Origin: Kuafuiihalomonas sp039024635
GTDB lineage: Bacteria > Myxococcota > Kuafuiibacteriia > Kuafuiibacteriales > Kuafuiibacteriaceae
Assembly (NCBI GenBank): GCA_039024635.1
Contig: JBCCQA010000014.1
Location: 62,001 to 126,000, forward strand
Length of the DNA stretch: 64,000 nucleotides
Direction of reading: 5' to 3'
The translations under genes were made by a program, and so were the position numbers. The stretch's first letter is position 1, and every line of letters starts with the position of its first letter. Under the pieces are notes generated by a model, which saw nothing but the letters and a program-made list of their open reading frames with translations, ran no database searches and was not told where the DNA came from. Below are positions 15,967 to 25,211 of this stretch, one piece after another.

Positions 15967-18900
15967 GTGAGCTTGGGCGGTTTGCTAAGGAGCGCGCTAG
16001 AAAAAAGCGCCGAGGGCCGCATCGACGTGCCCCACCTCGAAGGGCCCGTCCGGGCCCATCTCGCAGCCGAGCTCGCAGCCGGGGGCCGACGACCGGTCCT
16101 TGTCGGACGCAACACCCAAGACGCCGAAGCCCTCCATCGAGACCTCGCCTTCATGCTCGGCACCCGAGAAGAAGAAGGATCGGACCACGGGCTGCTTTTT
16201 TGGGGAGCCCATGAACGCCCGCCCTACGAAGAGGGCTCACCGGACGGCCGAGCCACCATGGAGCGACTGGCCACCCTCCACCGCCTGAGCCGGGAGCCAG
16301 ACCGCATTCGGGCCCTGGTCCTCACGCCCCAAGCCCTGATTCGAAAGCTCCCACCGCCATCCATCTTCGCTCACGCCGAGTACGTCTTGACGGGCGAGGA
16401 CGTAGAGCGAGAGGCGCTGCTCGATGGTCTGGCCCGGGCCGGCTACAATCATGTCAGCAGCGTCGAAGACCCGGGGACCTTCAGCGTCCGGGGCGGCATC
16501 ATCGACGTCTTCTCACCCCACCGCACCCAGCCCGTTCGGATCGACCTCTTCGGGGACACAGTGGAGAGCATCCACGTCTTCGACCCGGTCAAGCAGCGGA
16601 ACCTAAAGCCAGTCGAAGACGCGGTCCTTCTTCCTGTCCGAGAGGTGGTGTTCGGGAAGGGCGTGGTTCAGCTTGCTCTCCAGAAGCTCGAGGCCTTGGC
16701 GGAAGAGCACCCGATCCCGAGTCGTCGACTCTCGACCCTGAGGGAGGACATCGAGAATCGCATTCACTTCTTCGGCATCGAGACTCTGCTTCCGCTCTTT
16801 CACGAGGAAGGTTTGGTCGACCCTTCGGTCTATCTTCCCACGGGCCAGGACTGGACCTATCTGGGGATCGATGAAGACGTTCTTCAGAACGCGAGCGAAG
16901 AAGCTTGGACCGAAGCCCGGCTCGAAGCCGACCGAGCCGAGGCCCACCATCGTCTCGCGCTCCCGGTCAGCGACTTCCTGAGCGACGCAGCCGAGGTGCT
17001 CGCCGGTGCGGCCCGGTCTTCGGCCCGGATCGACTTCCCTGAAGTGACGATCGAGAAGCGGCCCAGCGTCAAGGTCCGATGGGACGGCATCGCTCGCCTG
17101 CGTGGCGAGATCCTCAAAGCAACCCGAGCCTCTTCGGCCGAGGACGTGATGACACCCGTCATCACTCGGCTTCGAGACTGGCGCAGCCGCGGGAAGACCA
17201 CCCTCATCGTATGCAACACCCGGGGCCAGGCCGAACGGCTGCGTCAAATGCTGTCGCCCAAAGGCGTGCAGCTCCGACTGGAGAGCGAACCCTTCTCCAT
17301 CTCAGCTTTCCTTCACCAGCTCCAAGACGAGGAGGAGCGCCGACCGGGCGGCTACCGTGACCGCTCCGTGCATGCCCATTTGGTGCTCGGTGAGCTCTCA
17401 GACGGCTACGTACTCGAAGATGGCCCCCTCAGCATCCTGGCCGAGGAGCAGATCTTCGGCCAGCGGCTCAAGCGACGACGGAAACGAAGCAGCAACACCG
17501 TCGGACCCGGCCTTTCGGACCTCAAAGATCTCAGCGCTGGCGACTACGTCGTCCACGTCGACTACGGCATCGGCCTCTACCAAGGAATGTCCAAGCTCTC
17601 GGTGAACGGCGTCGAGGCCGACTATCTCAACATCGAATACAAGGGTCGGGACAAGCTTTACCTCCCCGTCACCCGGATGAAGCTCATCCAAAAGTACGTA
17701 TCCGAATCCGAATCCGAGACAGGCCGCAAACCGAGGCTGGACAAGCTGGGGGCCGTGACCTGGGGCAAGACCAAGAAGAAGGTCAAAGACCATCTTCTCA
17801 AGATGGCGGCCGAGCTCCTTCGTCTGTACGCCATGCGCTCCTCGGCCGAAGGCTTCGCCCTGCCAGCCCCCGACGGCCGCTATCGTCAGTTCGAGGCCGA
17901 GTTTGCTTTCGAGCCGACCCCCGATCAGCAGAAGGCCATCGACGACGTCCTGGCCGACCTTCAGAAGCCCCACCCCATGGACCGGCTGATCTGCGGAGAC
18001 GTAGGCTACGGAAAGACCGAGGTCGCGATGCGTGGGGCCATGATGGCCCTGTCGTCGGGGAAACAGGTGGCCGTTCTCGTGCCCACCACGGTGCTCGCCG
18101 CCCAGCACTTTCAGGTGTTCAAGGAGCGCTTCAGGAACTTCGGGGCCCGGATCGCCATCGTCTCTCGCTTCCAGAGCAACCCCGAGAACAAGGAAGCCAT
18201 CGCCAAGCTCAAGTCAGGCGATATCGACATGGTGGTGGGCACCCACAAGCTCCTGGGAAAGGACATCCAGTTCAAGGACCTGGGTCTACTCGTCGTGGAC
18301 GAGGAGCACCGCTTCGGCGTGAGCCACAAAGAGCGACTCAAGAAGTACCGGGCGAACGTCCACGTCTTGAGCATGTCGGCCACGCCGATCCCCCGCACCC
18401 TTCACATGGGCTTTATGGGGGTTCGGGACATGTCGGTCATTGCCACCCCGCCCGAAGATCGACTGGCGGTGAAGACCGAGGTTCATCGCTATTCGGAGGA
18501 AGCGCTTCGGGACGCGCTGCTGCGGGAGATTCGGCGAGGTGGGCAGTGTTTCGTTGTCCACAATCGGGTCTCCAGCATCGACGCCCTCGGCACCCTCATC
18601 GAACGGATGGTTCCCGAAGCGAGGGTCGTGATCGGGCACGGTCAGATGGACGAGACTCGCTTGGAGAAGGTCATGGTCGACTTCATGAACAAGGAGTACA
18701 ACGTGCTGCTCTCGACCACGATCATCGAGTCCGGAGTGGACATCGCCAACGCGAACACTATCGTGGTCAATCGGGCCGACCGAATGGGCCTCGCCCAGCT
18801 GTATCAGCTGAAGGGACGGGTGGGGCGAGCCCAGCGGCGTGGCTATGCCCACTTCATGATCCCGGCCGGAACCATGAGCAAACAGGCTCGACAGCGGATC

Positions 18901-19575
18901 GCGGTCCTTCAGCGCTTCACCGAGCTGGGCGCGGGCTTCAAGGTTGCTTCTCACGACCTGGAGATCCGCGGCGCCGGAAACATCATCGGCAAGCAGCAGT
19001 CGGGCAACATCAAGTCGGTCGGCTTCGAGATGTACCAAACCCTCCTCAAGGAGGCGATCGAGGAGCTCAAGGGGAAGGAGCACAGCGCCTACAAGGAGCC
19101 CGAGATCCAGGTCCCGGTTCCGAGCCTGCTCCCCGAGAGCTACGTGGCCGAGCCGGGAGAGCGACTGGCCTACTATCAGCGCCTGAATCGCGCAGAGACG
19201 GACGAAGAGACCTACGACGTGCTTCAGGAGCTGACCGACCTGTTCGGGAATCCTCCGGCCGAAGTCGAGAACTTGGTGCAGCTGATGCTCGTCAAACAAC
19301 GCATGAGCCGGGTCGGAGCTCTGTCTTTGGACTATGGCGCGCCGACCAAGACCATGCCGGCCCGAGTGGGGCTGAGACTGGACGCCGAAGCGCCGCGGCT
19401 CGAGCCCAAGGACCTGGTCCGCTTCGTCCAGGCCGCCCCCCAGCGGCGCAAGCTCACCCCGGAAGGGCGCCTGGTCGTACATCTGGAGAGTTTCGAAGAG
19501 CCGGCCGAGATCCTTCAGCAGGCCAAGGACCGCCTCGACGAGCTGCAGCGTCTGGCGCTGAGACCCGCCGCTTGA
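15967..19575 (+). CDS. mfd: Transcription-repair coupling factor Mfd
   Basis: A 1202-residue Mfd, the SF2 translocase that removes stalled RNA polymerase at DNA lesions and recruits UvrA. Domains in order: UvrB-like module (1 to about 350); RNA polymerase interaction domain (about 515-580, LSAGDYVVHVDYGIGLYQG); helicase domain 1 with Walker A CGDVGYGKTEVA (about 676) and DEEH box VVDEEHRFGV (about 778); helicase domain 2 with LSTTIIESGVDIANANTI (about 916) and QLKGRVGRAQRRGYAHF (TRG region); C-terminal UvrA-binding domain. The length is typical. It starts with GTG, without a Shine-Dalgarno; a TAGTGC box lies 9 nt upstream. Confidence 0.97.
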   Translation: MSLGGLLRSALEKSAEGRIDVPHLEGPVRAHLAAELAAGGRRPVLVGRNTQDAEALHRDLAFMLGTREEEGSDHGLLFWGAHERPPYEEGSPDGRATMERLATLHRLSREPDRIRALVLTPQALIRKLPPPSIFAHAEYVLTGEDVEREALLDGLARAGYNHVSSVEDPGTFSVRGGIIDVFSPHRTQPVRIDLFGDTVESIHVFDPVKQRNLKPVEDAVLLPVREVVFGKGVVQLALQKLEALAEEHPIPSRRLSTLREDIENRIHFFGIETLLPLFHEEGLVDPSVYLPTGQDWTYLGIDEDVLQNASEEAWTEARLEADRAEAHHRLALPVSDFLSDAAEVLAGAARSSARIDFPEVTIEKRPSVKVRWDGIARLRGEILKATRASSAEDVMTPVITRLRDWRSRGKTTLIVCNTRGQAERLRQMLSPKGVQLRLESEPFSISAFLHQLQDEEERRPGGYRDRSVHAHLVLGELSDGYVLEDGPLSILAEEQIFGQRLKRRRKRSSNTVGPGLSDLKDLSAGDYVVHVDYGIGLYQGMSKLSVNGVEADYLNIEYKGRDKLYLPVTRMKLIQKYVSESESETGRKPRLDKLGAVTWGKTKKKVKDHLLKMAAELLRLYAMRSSAEGFALPAPDGRYRQFEAEFAFEPTPDQQKAIDDVLADLQKPHPMDRLICGDVGYGKTEVAMRGAMMALSSGKQVAVLVPTTVLAAQHFQVFKERFRNFGARIAIVSRFQSNPENKEAIAKLKSGDIDMVVGTHKLLGKDIQFKDLGLLVVDEEHRFGVSHKERLKKYRANVHVLSMSATPIPRTLHMGFMGVRDMSVIATPPEDRLAVKTEVHRYSEEALRDALLREIRRGGQCFVVHNRVSSIDALGTLIERMVPEARVVIGHGQMDETRLEKVMVDFMNKEYNVLLSTTIIESGVDIANANTIVVNRADRMGLAQLYQLKGRVGRAQRRGYAHFMIPAGTMSKQARQRIAVLQRFTELGAGFKVASHDLEIRGAGNIIGKQQSGNIKSVGFEMYQTLLKEAIEELKGKEHSAYKEPEIQVPVPSLLPESYVAEPGERLAYYQRLNRAETDEETYDVLQELTDLFGNPPAEVENLVQLMLVKQRMSRVGALSLDYGAPTKTMPARVGLRLDAEAPRLEPKDLVRFVQAAPQRRKLTPEGRLVVHLESFEEPAEILQQAKDRLDELQRLALRPAA

Positions 19576-19621
19576 GACCCTTCCCAGGTCCCTCCAACCC
19601 GCCGCTCGAGCCGCTTCGAGC

Positions 19622-20206
19622 TCAGGTTCCGCCGAGGGCCTCAATACGGGACTGGCCGGTGTAGCTCACGCTCACGGTCCGGAACTGGTCGTTATTTTGG
19701 TCGAAGAGGCGGATGGAAACGTCGGCTGGGGCGGACAAGGTTCCGTTGCGGCGGAAGCGGACCACAGTATCGGCCGGAGGCGCACTGGTGTTGGCCCCGA
19801 CCACGACCTCATCGAAACGGACCGTCGTGCCAGCGCTCTGGCCGAGAAAATTGGAGTCGAAGGTGTCGAGGCGAACGGTCCGGATCACGGTCTCGCCCCC
19901 GTCCTCGTCGTCGTCATCAACGAAGATCTGGTATGTCGATGCGTCGACGAAGCGCAGCCCGGCCTCTTCGATCATCGGTCCGCCGGCGAAGACCGGGCGC
20001 CCCGAAGCCGCTTCGCTGCGCACGAAGCGGATGGCCGTAGCCAGCTCACGGGCACGACGGGAGATGTTCCCGAACTCACGCTGACTCACGTAGTTCGGAA
20101 TTCCGATGGCGGCGGCTATGGCAATGATGCCGATGACGACGATCATCTCGACGAGGGTGAAGCCGCGGAGGCCCTTCCGAGGGCGTCGTTGAAACGTCGC
20201 GATCAT
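19622..20206 (-). CDS. FimT/FimU/GspH-type minor pseudopilin
   Basis: A 194-residue type IV pilin-like protein. The prepilin signal RKGLRGFTLVEMIVVIGIIA carries the G-F cleavage site, Glu5 of the mature form and the hydrophobic N-terminal helix; PilD would cleave it. The globular domain contains a strand-rich core with TVVRFRRNGTLSAPADVSI, like GspH/FimU, which cap type IV pili. It is the last of four overlapping minor pilin genes, with a 4-bp overlap with the pilX-like gene. Confidence 0.88.
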   Translation of the reverse strand: MIATFQRRPRKGLRGFTLVEMIVVIGIIAIAAAIGIPNYVSQREFGNISRRARELATAIRFVRSEAASGRPVFAGGPMIEEAGLRFVDASTYQIFVDDDDEDGGETVIRTVRLDTFDSNFLGQSAGTTVRFDEVVVGANTSAPPADTVVRFRRNGTLSAPADVSIRLFDQNNDQFRTVSVSYTGQSRIEALGGT

Positions 20207-20700
20207 CGGGTCACCGTCACATCGGGTCGAAGGCGCCCCGAGGACACCTTGAAGGGCTTGCCGATCTGGATGCGACGCATGGCTTCGGCTTCCTCCCCGG
20301 GCGTCTTCGCCGAGACGTCGACGTCGTAGATCGCGGCCCGCAGAATGTTCTGGGTGGTCTCTCTGACGCCTCGCTCCCGCAGGAAGGTGATGGTGGCGTC
20401 GTACTTTCCGTCGCCGTCGGATGCGGACTTCAGGAGGAGCGAGCCCGGCTGACCGGGCGCTGGGAGATTGAGGGTCGGGGTCGCCTTCACCAGCTCTTCC
20501 CCGAGGTCGGAGCTGGAGGCGATCTCCACGATGGCGGTCTCGGCCACGGACTCGGCCCGGGCTTTTCGGTTCTGCTGGCCGATGATGAACTGGTCAGTGG
20601 AGACGACGTCCAGCATCGAGGCTGCGGTCACCGAGAGTATCCCGATCAGGAGGACGATGATGAGGAGGGCGAATCCTCTTTGTTCCTTGCGCGCACTCAT
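20203..20700 (-). CDS. PilX-like minor pilin assembly protein
   Basis: A 165-residue protein with the N-terminal sequence EQRGFALLIIVLLIGILSVT, a PilX-type prepilin-like membrane helix that carries Ala-Leu in place of the usual Thr-Leu-Val-Glu, followed by QNRKARAESVAETAIVEIAS, the A-E-S-A-E-A block typical of PilX. PilX-family proteins help type IV pilus assembly and display of PilY1. It overlaps pilW and fimT/U-type genes by 4 bp each. Confidence 0.82.
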   Translation of the reverse strand: MSARKEQRGFALLIIVLLIGILSVTAASMLDVVSTDQFIIGQQNRKARAESVAETAIVEIASSSDLGEELVKATPTLNLPAPGQPGSLLLKSASDGDGKYDATITFLRERGVRETTQNILRAAIYDVDVSAKTPGEEAEAMRRIQIGKPFKVSSGRLRPDVTVTR

Positions 20701-21779
20701 ATGCTGGGTCTCCCCACGTTCTTGATTTCGACGCTGGTCCGGAAGACCTCTCGCTCAATCTTGTCGACGCCCCCTGGAGGGAAGTCCACGCCGAGGATGT
20801 TGGAGCGGACCTGACGCTTGACTCCGTCGGTCTCCTGTCGAGACCGCGTCACGAGCTCGATGTCCACGCGGAGCTTCTGGTCTCCGGGAACTGGGTTCCC
20901 GACCGGGACCACGGACCACTGGGCGGCGCCAGTGTCGAAGGCCCAAGTCTCCAAGGCGAAAGCCTCCACGTCCCGCGCCATCTCGACCCCACAGGTTCCG
21001 TCCCGAGCCACACAGTTGCCCGCGTTGTCCGGATCGAACTGGGCCCTTCGCAGCGAGGCCCGGTTGAGTCCCCCCCCTTGGTCGAGCAGGAAGTAGACAA
21101 CGGTCGAATAGTCGGTGAAGGCCGCCCCCAGGTTGTAGTCGACGGCGGCGGCACCCGTGAAGCTCACGAAGGTCTGGGTCGGGTCAGGGGCGCTCCATGT
21201 GAGGTCGTAGCAGCCTTCGGCGCAGCGGCAGTTCGTAATTTGGGTGAGGCCGTCCACCCTGATGGCACGGCTGGACAGATACTGTTCGTCACGAACGATG
21301 ATGGTGTCGCCGTTCTCGACGTCGAGAGCGGCGTGGTCGCACATCCGCATCTGCTGGGTGCTGGGATCCCAACCCACTATGGAAGCCTGCTCGCCCGCTG
21401 CGAAGCGGATGCCGAAGTCGGAGACCGGTACGGCATAGATGGTGGACGCGGGCGGCCCGGACTCCAGGGTGACGGACGACAGACCGAAGGGGACGGTGTC
21501 GATGTTGAAGGCCCCAGTGAGCAAACCCGGGAAGTCGTTGTTATCGTCCAGGGTCATGCCCAGACCGGCCAGCTGGACGTCGCTAGCGATGAGATCCAAG
21601 CTGGCCCGTCCCGCCTGCTGCATGTCGAGTCGCTCGGTGTTGACCCCCATCAGACGGGTCTCGAAGCGGACAAAGGTGACGGCGGCCGCGGTGAGGAAGA
21701 CCCCGATGCTGATGCCGACCAAAGTCTCGATGAGCGTAAAGCCGGCTCGCTTGTGCTTCTCTGTCATGGAGGCGCTCAC
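20697..21779 (-). CDS. PilW-like minor pilin
   Basis: A 360-residue PilW-type protein: prepilin leader HKRAGFTLIETLVGISIGVF with cleavage after Gly, then a large domain starting RLDMQQAGRASLDLIASDVQLA, characteristic of PilW. Several cysteines in the middle (ITNCRCAEGCYD) may form disulfides. PilW, PilX, PilV and FimU make a priming complex at the pilus tip in Pseudomonas. It starts inside the pilV stop (4-bp overlap). Confidence 0.85.
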   Translation of the reverse strand: MSASMTEKHKRAGFTLIETLVGISIGVFLTAAAVTFVRFETRLMGVNTERLDMQQAGRASLDLIASDVQLAGLGMTLDDNNDFPGLLTGAFNIDTVPFGLSSVTLESGPPASTIYAVPVSDFGIRFAAGEQASIVGWDPSTQQMRMCDHAALDVENGDTIIVRDEQYLSSRAIRVDGLTQITNCRCAEGCYDLTWSAPDPTQTFVSFTGAAAVDYNLGAAFTDYSTVVYFLLDQGGGLNRASLRRAQFDPDNAGNCVARDGTCGVEMARDVEAFALETWAFDTGAAQWSVVPVGNPVPGDQKLRVDIELVTRSRQETDGVKRQVRSNILGVDFPPGGVDKIEREVFRTSVEIKNVGRPSI

Positions 21780-22351
21780 AACAGCCTGTTGAGGACCCGA
21801 GTCAGTCGCACTTGCTTGACCCGGGCCGGGGAGAGAGGGTCCCGCCAGCAGACGGAGATGATCGCGACCTGGGCTTCGGTCGGATCCACGGCTGGATCCG
21901 GGTGATCCTGGATGAAGATGTCGGCCCGAAACCTCTGCCCCCCGTCCACCAGGTCGCCGGTCGAGAACATCGAGCCGCCGATGACGTTGGGGCTCGCGCC
22001 CTGGACCGCCTCGGCATCGTAGTAGCGGGTGCAGCCGAGCTGAACGGCGGAGAAGCCGTTACCAGCCGGCGCGGCGCAGCCCAAGACGCTGGCCACGTCG
22101 AGCTCGGTGTTCACGCAGGCCGGGGAGTTGACGATGACGTTGGGGGCGTTGGTCTGCACCATGGCCAGCTCCTCGGCCAGCTGGTTGGCCAGCGCCCTGG
22201 CCTCGACGGCCTCCGCCGAGCCATCGATGCCCCGGATCGAGGTCAAGTGGGCGTTGGTCAGGGCAGCCAGGCCGATACCGAGGATGCCGGTCGCGACCAA
22301 GGCCTCGACGAGGGAGAAGCCGCGACGCGCCTGGGAGGGTCCCGAAGCCAT
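21776..22351 (-). CDS. PilV-like minor pilin
   Basis: A 191-residue protein from ATG 22351. The frame is open further upstream, but this start gives a proper prepilin leader, MASGPSQARRGFSLVEALVA, with Gly-Phe cleavage site and Glu5. Next come TNAHLTSIRGIDGSAEAVEA and ALANQLAEEL, as in PilV. It is the first gene of the minor pilin operon pilV-pilW-pilX-fimT/U. No promoter is obvious. Confidence 0.85.
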   Translation of the reverse strand: MASGPSQARRGFSLVEALVATGILGIGLAALTNAHLTSIRGIDGSAEAVEARALANQLAEELAMVQTNAPNVIVNSPACVNTELDVASVLGCAAPAGNGFSAVQLGCTRYYDAEAVQGASPNVIGGSMFSTGDLVDGGQRFRADIFIQDHPDPAVDPTEAQVAIISVCWRDPLSPARVKQVRLTRVLNRLL

Positions 22352-22496
22352 GCGTCTCAGGCTTGCAGGTTCCGGACCAAGCGGCCAGATCTCACCATAG
22401 AATGACCTGGGCGCACGAACTCGCCGGGCTCCGGCAAGGCCTTGCGGTAGGCCGAGGGCGCTGGACGACGTCGAGGTGGGACATCGTATCCCCGGG

Positions 22497-24668
22497 TCAC
22501 TGGAGGACGACGGTGAACTGCTCGGCCAGCAGTCCCGAGTAGGTGTCATCGCCGGCTGTGGGCCCGAAGCGACCGTCGCACACGTGGGCCCGGACCCGCA
22601 GGGCCGAGGTCTCGTCCAAGGTGAAGATTTCGCCGGGCTCGAGGGGGACGAAGTCTCCATCGCTGGGCTTGAAGAAGCCGATGCTGCCCGGCATGCGGAA
22701 GGCCGCTTCGCCCGCTCCGGGCTGGTACCCGAAGTCGAGGAGGGTGCCGCCGCCTACCCCGACGAAGTCGACTTCGAGGGCGTAGTTTCCGACCCCGGCT
22801 TCGAGGCTTTGGCTGTTGCAACCGACCTCTCCACCGCCGTCGAGGCTGCACACGAGGCTGTCCACCTCGGTGCCGCCCTCGTCGACCAGGCGAAGCGTCA
22901 TGGCGTCCAGACGGGCGTCGGCGGTGCACTGGAAGATCGCTTCACACAGGAAGCGGGCCTGGCTCGGCGATACGCTCCCATTGGGCCCGCCCTGGCTGTC
23001 GGTGCTGTCGAAGGCGAAGCGGCCCGGAGCAGCGCCGGGCGCGAGCCGGCAGTCCACGCCGTTGGGACGGGGGGCGCCCTCGGTGTCGGTCACCACCAGC
23101 TCTCCGGGTTGGGAGCGGGCTTCGACGAACTGGGACTCGCCCGGGTCGGGACTGAGGGCCTCGAAGACCACGTCGATGCTGCCCGTCGGCAGATCGGGAA
23201 CCTCGCACCGGCGATGGTCGGCGTCGAAGATGCATGTCTGGTTCAGCTGGACCCCGGTCACGGTCGCTCGCCCGTAGCCGAAGGGCGCCAGGAGCTCCAG
23301 AGTACCGACCCGCTGAACGTCGACCTCCTGCACCGTGCAGGAGCTCGGTCCATCCACCAGGACCTCACCCCGGCCAGGGCCTGTCTCGACGCAGGTCCCC
23401 GAGAAGCTGACGTTGGGGATGGCGGCCTCGATCTGCACCTCGGTTGGGTTGGGATACACGATAGGAAGATCCACGCTTCCGCCCAGGTCCGTGCAGTCCA
23501 AGTTGCCGCCACCCATGGGCATCGACACGGGCGTGCAGGTGATATCGCCGCCCATCGGCCCGGGCCTGAGGACCAAGCCTACTTCCGAGTCGCCCAGGTC
23601 CAGGGTGAAGGCGTCCGACATTTCGCTTTGGGGCGTGAGAGTGCAGGTGGAGTCGCGACCGTCGACGCGATCAACTCGGAAGAAGCCTAAATCCTGTGTC
23701 GCAACACAATCCCCGGTCGCGGCCATGAGGGGAACAGGGGTTGAATCTTCTACCAGCTGAACGATGACGCCGCTGAACTCTCCGGACACCTGAATCTCGC
23801 GACCGGCCCCACCCACGAGGTTGCCCGATTGGGGCTCCAACTGGAGGGAGGGCCGGTCCTCGGCGATGGTCACCAAGGCCCGCCAGGTCGACTCGCCGAA
23901 GCGGACGACGCAGCGACCGGGCTCGACCGTGGCCCGCAGGGTGTCGCCTTCGCGGGTCTGGCTGAGGACGGTGCAGCCTTCGATCTCGATGTCGGCATCG
24001 GGTCCCCGCAAAGAGCGGGCGATGAGCTCGGCCACGTCGGCCCCGGGCGGAAGGCGCTGGGCGCAGGCCCGCTCGCCGGCTTCGCTGCAGGAGCCGGGCA
24101 GCGCTCGGAGCTCGACCGTTCCCGGGCCCACGACCTCCAGGTCCAGGGTCGCGCCCAGCAGCTCGGTGGGTCGGCACTCGATGATGATGCCGTCTCGGGT
24201 GGCCTCCACCACCGTGGCCGGGGGGTCGTCGCTCAAGGCCTCGGCCAGGTCCTGGAGATCCAGGCGGTCCCGGTCGAAGGGGCTGGCGAGGCCGGCAAAG
24301 TCGTAGCGCACCGCCAAAAGGGGCCGGAGCGTGACCTCGGTTTCGCTCTCGTCCAAGGTCACGACCCCGTCGAAGAGGCTGCGGGAGTTCACGACTTCGA
24401 GGGCGGCGAAGCGGAGCTGCTGCTGGGCACCGGTGTCGACCTGAAGGGCGAAACAGCCCTCGTCGAAGGCCAGGGCACCGCTGGAGGGTCGAGGCACGGT
24501 GAATCGGACGTCCCTCGCCGCCAGGCTCCCTTCGGTGGAGATGGAGCCGACCCGCTGCTCGGCCGGCGTCGCGCCCTGGACTCGGAGCACGATGGGGACG
24601 ACGAGGACGTCGTCGCCGCAGCTCGTCGTCGTCAAACTCAGAACCGTGAGGGCCGCCAGCCTTCGCAT
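22497..24668 (-). CDS. Large hypothetical lipoprotein
   Basis: A 723-residue protein starting at ATG 24668 with lipoprotein signal MRRLAALTVLSLTTTSCGDD (Cys17). In-frame codons upstream lie in the promoter and are not used. The mature protein is acidic and beta-rich, with many cysteine pairs spaced 8-20 residues apart (GCTVLSQTREGD, PGRCVVRFGES, GPSSCTVQEVDV), suggesting repeated disulfide-bonded beta-sandwich units. I do not recognise the family. It lies between minor pilin genes and kinase genes on the same strand as the pilins, but 145 bp separates it from pilV. Surface or periplasmic location is inferred. Confidence 0.7.
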   Translation of the reverse strand: MRRLAALTVLSLTTTSCGDDVLVVPIVLRVQGATPAEQRVGSISTEGSLAARDVRFTVPRPSSGALAFDEGCFALQVDTGAQQQLRFAALEVVNSRSLFDGVVTLDESETEVTLRPLLAVRYDFAGLASPFDRDRLDLQDLAEALSDDPPATVVEATRDGIIIECRPTELLGATLDLEVVGPGTVELRALPGSCSEAGERACAQRLPPGADVAELIARSLRGPDADIEIEGCTVLSQTREGDTLRATVEPGRCVVRFGESTWRALVTIAEDRPSLQLEPQSGNLVGGAGREIQVSGEFSGVIVQLVEDSTPVPLMAATGDCVATQDLGFFRVDRVDGRDSTCTLTPQSEMSDAFTLDLGDSEVGLVLRPGPMGGDITCTPVSMPMGGGNLDCTDLGGSVDLPIVYPNPTEVQIEAAIPNVSFSGTCVETGPGRGEVLVDGPSSCTVQEVDVQRVGTLELLAPFGYGRATVTGVQLNQTCIFDADHRRCEVPDLPTGSIDVVFEALSPDPGESQFVEARSQPGELVVTDTEGAPRPNGVDCRLAPGAAPGRFAFDSTDSQGGPNGSVSPSQARFLCEAIFQCTADARLDAMTLRLVDEGGTEVDSLVCSLDGGGEVGCNSQSLEAGVGNYALEVDFVGVGGGTLLDFGYQPGAGEAAFRMPGSIGFFKPSDGDFVPLEPGEIFTLDETSALRVRAHVCDGRFGPTAGDDTYSGLLAEQFTVVLQ

Positions 24669-24674
24669 GGAGCG

Positions 24675-24704
24675 GGTGTAGAGCGATTGCAAGACATTGG
24701 ACAA
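24675..24704 (-). promoter_or_regulatory. Candidate promoter of the large lipoprotein gene
   Basis: On the minus strand, TTGTCC (24704-24699), 18 nt and TACACC (24680-24675) lie 6 nt before the ATG at 24668. No Shine-Dalgarno is visible, so the message is probably leaderless. Confidence 0.4.
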
Positions 24705-24812
24705 TAGGCTCCAGGGTCACCGAATTCGACGGAATCGAAAGGTCTTGAGCTGCTTGGGTCGTTTTTTTGAAGGCTGTAGGTCGGGCTGCTACGGTGTAGG
24801 ATCAAGGACGAT

Positions 24813-25211
24813 GTGGTGACCAAGAGAAGGAGGCCAACCATTCACCTCGGAGGCCTACTTTGTCTGCTGATTGGGAGCAGTTGCGGGGGAGGGGAACGCA
24901 ACCTTCTGCCGGCGTTTCCGACCGGAGCCAGCGGTGCCGTGGTGCTTGAGACCGCAGAAACGACTGTAGCCGTCGTCTACGATTTGAACGAACCACGAGG
25001 CTGCTTGGCTCGACTTAGCGAGGACGTCCAGACCGTTGCTTTCATTGCGCTTCCACTAGATGTGACGGGACTTGGACAAGTGGAGCATTGCTCACAGCTA
25101 CAGCTTAGCGAGTTCTGCAGGCTCTTTGAAATAGACGAATCCCAGGAGTTCCGGCTCACCTTTGAGAACGAGTGGGCGCCAGTCACGCCTCCGAGCCTTT
25201 GCCCCCTCTAG
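24813..25211 (+). CDS. Small lipoprotein of unknown function
   Basis: A 132-residue protein with a lipoprotein signal (IHLGGLLCLLIGSSC, lipobox GSSC). The remainder is acidic with six cysteines and no family I recognise. The gene and its leader are clearly richer in A+T than the rest of the window. It starts with GTG-GTG; a TAGGAT box lies 10 nt upstream. Its TAG stop interlocks with the TAG stop of the convergent gene in the tetramer CTAG (25208-25211). It may be a recently acquired or fast-evolving gene. Confidence 0.55.
   Translation: MVTKRRRPTIHLGGLLCLLIGSSCGGGERNLLPAFPTGASGAVVLETAETTVAVVYDLNEPRGCLARLSEDVQTVAFIALPLDVTGLGQVEHCSQLQLSEFCRLFEIDESQEFRLTFENEWAPVTPPSLCPL

Noticed and set aside
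18286..19644. A 452-codon frame antisense to mfd
   Set aside because: Shadow of conserved Mfd helicase and UvrA-binding domains.
24763..24770. A T-run that might mark an intrinsic terminator
   Set aside because: No stable hairpin precedes it on the plus strand and no plus-strand gene ends there.
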